Virus record (IMG/VR): IMGVR_UViG_3300007539_000257
Location: 1 to 22,332 of that record
DNA: 22,332 bases
Strand: one strand, 5' to 3'
DNA from: a virus
Shown here: in pieces, positions 21,401-22,332 of the stretch
Layout: every line of letters begins with the position of its first letter
Position numbering within the stretch: the first letter of the stretch is position 1
Notes under the pieces: model-generated
The model's input: the letters and a program-made list of their open reading frames with translations, nothing else
Told to the model about the DNA's origin: nothing
The model's database searches: none
Program-made: the position numbers and the translations under genes

Positions 21401-21434
21401 TGATTTTGACTCTTTGAATAGAAGTGTCGATCAT
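9408..21434 (-). CDS. gp7: Giant gp7-like baseplate wedge protein with about 3,700 residues of inserted and appended modules (4008 aa)
   Basis: The gene sits between genes 6 and 8 exactly where T4 has gene 7. Residues 1-30 (LPEFVQADNPLFVEFMKQYY), 199-223 (FYKTKGTEESYKILF, then ALYGEEVNI) and 2429-2470 (DNDYYQTFSY, RWRDPVNSLSHVVGF, FADISLV) resemble successive parts of the C-terminal third of T4 gp7 as I remember it (FYSTKGIEASYKFLF; RW-x-VHPVGF-FIAITLL). T4 gp7 is 1032 aa and holds the wedge together with gp6 and gp8. Between residues 223 and 2429 lie HG-type, GG-Y and IDDEI modules and a YHYH-like domain. After 2470 come three tandem copies of a roughly 100-residue domain and more modules. 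Cysteines are very rare (about five). The start ATG follows gene 6 by 19 bases, with a weak GGGA 9 bases upstream. Without the gp7 match this would be an unnamed virion structural protein. Confidence 0.75.
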   Translation of the reverse strand: MIDTSIQRVKISQVIENQLPEFVQADNPLFVEFMKQYYVSQEYQGGTVDIGENIDRYTKLQTYVGAALTEYTGLSTDAQSYSTTIYVETTKGWPEKYGLLKIDDEIITYTGIGTTSFTGCIRGFSGVDALERSTRPDLLSFKSTVGAAHTGGTKVYNLSNLFLQEFFNKLKTTFANGFQNRTLDGDVDEVKFIRQIKDFYKTKGTEESYKILFRALYGEEVNIIKPSQFLLRPSDADYSVTQDFVVKAITGDPRALKGSSLFQDKDDKDDTITGGSGAISDVKEFLYGGENYYQVSVSKESIEGKFIIPGRTRITNAVSIGATVVTVDSTVGFPTSGTLNLVNGSNIGIVTYSSKNANQFVGLATMTSAYEVSDEVRYGNVAYGYSAGNATNKIEVLITGVLSNFEIPSKSYYFNKGDKIRVGTLGVNKSFEDVKFNSWIHNVCVKHTPTSFTRVSSSAFSVVTASPHDFVTGDFIEVLNSDSDILGTGKISDITGRESFTLGELLGIDPSNVSFVRRRINRGNSTVHDNITKYTTDVQNTYDHDSGNPNVVPPHPHVYVASPSIPSLGQEPITASDRSISWTGGTGGDIIQLIQVTSGAKDHGFYSGEVVTFNIISGFLGDLEDGKNYFVNRVSSNEIRLANSLPDLVNGTYVDASGTGSFKISVPVLANKKLEHQKLLKRISLNPNFDGKEYETIPGTTGLLINGTEVLNYKSGDVVFFGGIESIDVLEGGSGYDVITPPTVTIETGTSAGAGATATANVRGSFERIDIIDPGFDYVEPPVIEINGGNGKNAIARSILKLADHFIDFDASSTGGRINLLDNTIGFTTFHKFRDGEAVIYKTFGNTGSIGLSGGTRLVDESIYYVAKVDASTIRLANNSNDALTRSNLLDITSFADGIQRFESLNKKQILSQIIIDNPGEGYENKRRLVPSAGINTYSDYIEYEGHGFSDGELIRYSNDTVKIGGLDTNQDYYVIKINDNRFRLAAAGIGTTLSDVNYKTKQYVGLTSVGSGDHVFNYPPITVNVKGKIGINTASPENYHAIVNPIVRGSITSINVERSGIGYGSSTIFNFTTPPTVRVSSGSSSEYKAIVQNGKVQSVIITNSGTEYTSTPDLTIFGDGVGAKVISQIGNGRVTNVTVTNGGVGYTTSKVSVSEVIPGAGVKFLTKVQSWNIDNVQRYKDIFTTDDGFLTRGDNDDGIKFTSLYVPRELRKTLKQKNSDGTLDYAQDDLVILNNSEQVSTKHSPIIGWAYDGNPIYGPYGYDRKDGGSVRAMRSGYVLKTSRENGPPLSLFELGFFIEDYEFIGNGDLDRNNGRFCITPDYPQGVYAYFATIDPDRNETSGTFKNFRSPRFPYLIGDKFAAKPDEWNFVETNNQDININDLRLRRNTYPYKLDSRGATYEGVYDSRKLIKQETEVNYASPGSVERYQIENAGTGYRVNESLVIGNTDGGNGFDAKISRVGGVDVVSIASTVVRIDNVVFEYNNRTGGVIGFSSQPHGLAVGDNITVSGLSTDSLKKLDGRHNIGFNTSFLILNSGIGSTSVTGIVTNISVSGNLQPSNVAPNDIIGISTERMLVLNVDQINNKLRVKREFDGVLGTAHTGTSLVTVLNRTINFNIGINTNVITERNVPYYFNPSESLALGSTTGVGVGSTVSYSYRVVGGGTTSKFIPTQNIYLPDHGFLSGQKLQYSNGEGTSIQVYNGISTFTLPNNSIVYAINGGKDLLGISTNPLGIGSTGAITGIGSTAYQLFFTGYGDGEVHSFKPQKTEVTGFVEKVVGTIVCKEAHGLLQNDRINVSLTPGITTSYYVKYNDTTKRTIVNPKTFGSSGINTSSYTITISNHGYNTGDKLLYTSTNPALPLVNNEIYFVVRDDNDNFRLAETYYKSQKIIPDVIGITSTGSDHEVGLINPKIDVVRGYNVGFAVSDTSLGQTVSGKRRKVFDFNLYRDTNFTKPYYSNPEETGFQVSGVGTVGVTTTAVVNLSLTENSPQQIFYKLNPVNLDIIADTKKTPVIDTDVINHSTLNVSDSGYNGSFVVSGIGSTTFSFNIPVKPERDSYTINEATTLKYSTTSTRVSGEIDALRIVSGGKGYKSLPVVTSIASTEGVGGIIKLSSESIGKLRNYTIKNIGFDYSPDKTIEPSVQLPQIIRLNRLSSISNIGITSGGKNYTQPPSIVVIDRVTGTVNTDIEAFTEIQGTSVSEVNIIRNTKNLYDTDPRVVSTNNSNGVRVTDLSYNSSNRLVTLTLDGTFTNSNYPFTLGRKIYVENIGIGSTGSGYNSSDYEYGYFTITGVNTNPGGGNATVSYNLDSSVTSPGIFSGPSSSGRVIPFEDLPVFDVSVVPNNFSEGETVSTGDKNGTVVSWNEKTKYLKILSNDSFAVGESINGLSSKSIAIIQETIKFDSYFSVNPTSEVKNGWQKETGKLNDELQRLQDNDYYQTFSYSLESPIQYTRWRDPVNSLSHVVGFKNFADISLVSIASTDDKNRASGRPGVGSDVVVTVADLISENESLHKKYDFDLVSENSLIIGGELASDEINFDGRILTDYIEAKTNRALSIDSVSSQFNDEPRSTAYSDIATFDINEVSGGKFYVMAFDTRFSGEKEIIQVNLLHDGSVGYVMPFGRVETAIDLGTFDFGINGTSGSLRFLPAKSKVNNYALRILQQRLFTNTNTTTGIGSTEIGSGYKIISSAAGIGSTDPSPVQVVGFGTTTTTTSKLFVLTNELTGDQRSQVNELVVHQDGSEVYLLDYAQMINENTSITNSPSVGLGTFGADVRSGIASVYFTPVAGVGVTMRIHQTSFDSSASGIGSITIGGTEILTTTTSIASTTTPQSTRISGFSSGSYQAADCLVEIKDTTNNRSAVTQVTMIHDNANVYFSEFGYFDTFNGSGIGTIGVGYSATGPDVELRLTPPSNTDVTVKVLQYNFTETGFPAGVTTFTNSSLRSEDSSYTGTENDVALSFNLKHAGDSVFHKVFDSSDPAVVDVTNNLFVVNNHFFNTGERLTYTPTGAGTTMSIGIGTTSIVGFGTTDKLPSTVYAVKIAENKFKVAASATEALQTVPTVLDITTVGVGTTHTFTSQNLNSKMIVTLDNNIQSPLIQSPINTGLTTSIDTGTDFIVMAGISSFFSGDIIRIDDEYMKIDTIGIGDTNRVLVKRAQLNSDLVAHTSGSTIIKYVGNYQIVKDTINFVDAPKGSKGPAGLTTTSTFAARAFIRTGIPNGSTDTYSNNYVFDTVEDQFTGVTTAFVLKSQGQDVTGFSTNTGVILLNEIFQNPIAPDDYIITETAGITSVRFTGAGASVSYDVNVSSIPRGGVIVSVAETTSFGYQPLVAAGGTAIVSAAGTIESVSIGNSGSGYRVGVQTNILVKAIGSSGIVTIGRANVTAGLVTSVTITNGGSGFSSATPPTLEFESPLNYENMRLVGSNSGIGASVSVRVGAATSVISFNITNYGYNYRIGDVLELATDNQAGIPTDASAGVAFTSFRLTVTETFNDSFAGWTFGELEKLNTFENLFDGDRKTFNLTKTIGASATPITIRSAKGSPIKSEDNLIIFLNDILQIPSESYVLNGGSQVTFSEAPRLGDKLRVYYYRGSDNDVVEVDVLETVKPGDELTINRYPDIGLIDGYQQNARTVTGITTADTVTTNTYIDVGITTDRTVLRPVTWKKQVADLIIGNIEVPKDRTELETGIRPVAFIINNVGSASTEVFVDNAVPVFNQIDDLDEAKQSVLILDRTERTGAAATAVVSAGGSITSIVISDGGSGFTTAPKVSIGVTAGIGTVYSGIGITMNTNATGVAVISGLGTVSSVSITSAGAGYTNTNPPVVMIEPEAQTSDTLTNIKYEGDFGIITGIGTTSVVGIATTGLTFDLFIPLDSPLRSSDIMSSPITSSGIKTDYYFVVSDTYTGNGLTAYGDASGTTTVGIGTSFIDNIYRVMAVENVTGDAVGVGTTTLTRVTVSVNSIQGVGTGSSIFFGKYSWGRLYDFVKSDTSQFTVINTDGITGIQTGPVIVRSRDLKEAYI
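10680..11770 (-). repeat. Two related LN-x-I-x-Q-x-P hairpin modules
   Basis: Copy 1 (about 11530-11770) encodes NTGVILLNEIFQNPIAPDDY and then SVRFTGAGASVSY. Copy 2 (about 10680-10920) encodes NLIIFLNDILQIPSESYVL and then VTFSEAPRLGDKLRVYYYRG. Both share a strand, the I-x-(F/L)-L-N-(D/E)-I-(F/L)-Q-x-P core, a Tyr, and a VxF strand. Copy 1 is followed by a distinctive IPRGGVIVSV segment. I recall similar hairpin units in other phage fibre and baseplate proteins, but cannot name the family. Confidence 0.55.
12670..13710 (-). repeat. Three tandem copies of a roughly 100-residue domain in the gp7-like protein
   Basis: The copies are centred on VNLLHDGSVGYVMPFGRVET (about 13600), ELVVHQDGSEVYLLDYAQMI (about 13230) and VTMIHDNANVYFSEFGYFDT (about 12830). 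Each has an upstream strand pair (KFYVMAFDT, KLFVLTNE, DCLVEIKD), a downstream Gly-rich turn, and a closing strand that ends in YALRILQQ, VTMRIHQTSF or VTVKVLQYNF. This matches residues about 2575-2921. The arrangement looks like a beta-sandwich repeated in series. No known family is claimed. Confidence 0.7.
14020..14150 (-). other. Second gp7-core segment (residues 2429-2470)
   Basis: It encodes DNDYYQTFSYSLESPIQYT, then RWRDPVNSLSHVVGF and FADISLV. As recalled, T4 gp7 has a block with SYYVMKIKSNLPSSRW followed by a VHPVGFGFIAITLL segment, which aligns without large gaps. A GETV-type unit at 14260-14415 precedes it, and T4 gp7 also has a comparable short strand region before this block. The match was made by eye and from memory. 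Confidence 0.55.
17340..17717 (-). other. YHYH-like domain inside the gp7-like protein (residues about 1240-1365)
   Basis: The protein reads GWAYDGNPIYGPYGY at residues 1249-1263, then LDRNNGRFCITPDYPQGVYA, and later PRFPYLIGDKF. This is the layout of the YHYH domain family (GxAxDGfPIYGPYGY, then LDECNG, then YHYH, then yPY-iG). At the signature position (residues 1328-1331, bases 17442-17453) the sequence is Tyr-Ala-Tyr-Phe instead of Tyr-His-Tyr-His. The LDECNG position reads LDRNNG. The domain is therefore recognisable but lacks its name-giving histidines. Confidence 0.7.
20766..20840 (-). other. First gp7-core segment (residues 199-223)
   Basis: The segment FYKTKGTEESYKILFRALYG followed by EEVNI aligns with the T4 gp7 block recalled as FYSTKGIEASYKFLFKVLYN followed by EEVEI. 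Upstream, residues about 15-45 resemble the gp7 helix region before it. An IDDEIITYTGIGTT module (about 21050-21150) lies between them. This block is the main evidence that the giant gene is a gene 7 relative, together with its position. Confidence 0.7.
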
Positions 21435-21443
21435 TTATATTTT

Positions 21444-21447
21444 TCCC
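21444..21447 (-). promoter_or_regulatory. Weak Shine-Dalgarno (GGGA) before the gp7-like gene
   Basis: On the minus strand GGGA lies 9 bases upstream of the ATG at 21434-21432, in the 19-base gap after the gene 6 stop. It is short and slightly distant but supports this ATG as the start. Confidence 0.35.
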
Positions 21448-21453
21448 GCTGTT

Positions 21454-22332
21454 TTATGAATAATAGTTGGATGTGGACTTGGTTATTAAATTAGCGACTG
21501 CAATGTTTGATGTTGCAGACGACGAAACGGTTGTAAGTGCCGTTGATGCTACCGTTGACTTCGAATTTCTAACATAAGTTGGTACGTTGTAACTTGACTC
21601 TCTGGTGAATCTAGATCCAGAGGTATTTTCTCCAGAAGAGATAATATCCTGAATCATCGTCACAGTTGTGTTTGTCATATCAAGTCTCACATACAAGTCA
21701 CGTAACCCAATCACGTCATTGGAGTTAGGAATGGCTTGTACTTCTACCACATTGTTAGAAATTGTGGTAGAAAGAATATTTACAGTATCTATAAGAATTT
21801 CACCGATGTCATATTTGACGGTTCCTGCGTTCTTCTTGATGATATTAGGTGTTCCTCCTTCCGTATATGTAAAGAAGAAGATACGACCATTGTTTTTATC
21901 AACTACCTCATCGGCCATATAGACCATATCGGTGATACCATTAATTTTGAACCCCGTAGAGGTAATGTTATATCTGGATTCTGCAACGTGGAATCTGTTT
22001 CCAAAACAAAGTTCATATTGTGCGAATTGACCAATCTCTGCATTGAGATTTCTTCTCATCACGACTCTGGTGATGTTTGAAGTGATGGATGCATCGACTC
22101 CATCGATCAAAGTTTGTGATTTACTATACTTAAATCTACCACCAAACTTATTCACATCAATCGAACGTGAATATTGAGTCAATGCGCTGGTAACAATTGT
22201 CTTCAGGTTATTTGGATCATCACTGAAGTTTGTGTTATAATAGACGAATGATTCAAGCTCAACATAGAGATACTTGAGGTCAACAAATTCAGGTACAATA
22301 CCTGCAACTGCATAACTTCTCAGTTTTTGAAT
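21454..22332 (-). CDS. gp6: Baseplate wedge subunit gp6, C-terminal part (partial, 292 codons visible)
   Basis: The reading frame is open to the window edge, so the gene starts outside. The visible protein begins QKLRSYAVAGIVPEFVDLKY, then YVELESFVYYN, then a segment with FGGRFKYSKSQTLIDGVDAS and VVMRRNL. This is the C-terminal layout I know from T4 gp6 (PEFVEP...YLELDVTVKYNKNL, then FDGTFKFSNLVGAIDALDSSI). In T4, two gp6 copies pair with one gp7 to form the wedge core and join neighbouring wedges into a ring. A TTG at 22182 could be taken as a start, but the conserved sequence continues upstream of it. The stop is 19 bases before the gp7-like gene, as expected for the 6-7-8 cluster. Confidence 0.88.
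   Translation of the reverse strand: MQKLRSYAVAGIVPEFVDLKYLYVELESFVYYNTNFSDDPNNLKTIVTSALTQYSRSIDVNKFGGRFKYSKSQTLIDGVDASITSNITRVVMRRNLNAEIGQFAQYELCFGNRFHVAESRYNITSTGFKINGITDMVYMADEVVDKNNGRIFFFTYTEGGTPNIIKKNAGTVKYDIGEILIDTVNILSTTISNNVVEVQAIPNSNDVIGLRDLYVRLDMTNTTVTMIQDIISSGENTSGSRFTRESSYNVPTYVRNSKSTVASTALTTVSSSATSNIAVANLITKSTSNYYS

Noticed and set aside
9408-21434. Two or more genes joined by an assembly or frameshift error
   Set aside because: The frame is uninterrupted over 4008 codons. Module style and composition are uniform, and no internal ATG with a good Shine-Dalgarno sequence plus a domain break stood out.
21432-21439. TATAAATG, 7 of 8 match to the T4 late promoter box
   Set aside because: It overlaps the ATG of the gp7-like gene, so transcription would start inside the gene. 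It is probably chance in AT-rich sequence.
21454-22182. Separate gene starting at the TTG at 22182
   Set aside because: The frame stays open to the window edge, and the sequence upstream of the TTG (VPEFVDLKYLYVELE) belongs to the same gp6 C-terminal layout. The TTG is therefore internal.
1-22332. tRNA genes, CRISPR array, insertion sequences, defence or anti-defence genes
   Set aside because: Essentially all bases are in five structural genes plus a gene edge. I saw no cloverleaf, no regularly spaced direct repeats with unique spacers, and no transposase, nuclease or helicase motifs.

Overview
The window looks like part of the virion structural-gene region of a T4-like marine myovirus, most probably a cyanophage (Synechococcus/Prochlorococcus phage, Kyanoviridae type). 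The evidence is the T4 baseplate order 6-7-8 on one strand, a giant DUF4815-type structural protein, Gly-Ile-Gly-Thr-rich modular proteins of the kind seen in cyanophage virions, and moderate-to-low GC. The assignment rests on recognised protein families and remembered T4 sequences, not on a database search.

Everything real is on the minus strand and is transcribed right to left. The order is: the C-terminal part of baseplate wedge subunit gp6 (22332 to 21454, open at the window edge); a 4008-codon gene in the T4 gene 7 position (21434 to 9408); baseplate wedge subunit gp8 (9379 to 7808); a 2515-codon DUF4815-type protein (7801 to 254); a 77-codon coiled-coil protein (254 to 21); and the probable first codons of another gene at the left edge. 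Intergenic gaps are at most 28 bases, and one stop/start pair overlaps as TAATG. No stretch over 300 bases lacks a gene. I saw no tRNA, insertion sequence, CRISPR array, intron or convincing terminator.

In T4, gp6, gp7 and gp8 build the wedge of the baseplate hub-and-wedge structure. Here gp6 and gp8 are clear. The 4008-residue protein keeps segments that resemble the C-terminal third of T4 gp7, but they are separated by about 2,200 residues of beaded repeat modules and followed by about 1,500 more. One of the inserted domains is a YHYH-like domain that has lost its signature histidines. The same module types also occur inside gp8 and in the DUF4815 protein, so three adjacent baseplate genes share one module pool. 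The likely product is a wedge carrying long flexible or beaded peripheral structures. The DUF4815 protein occupies the place where T4 has the peripheral proteins gp9 to gp12.
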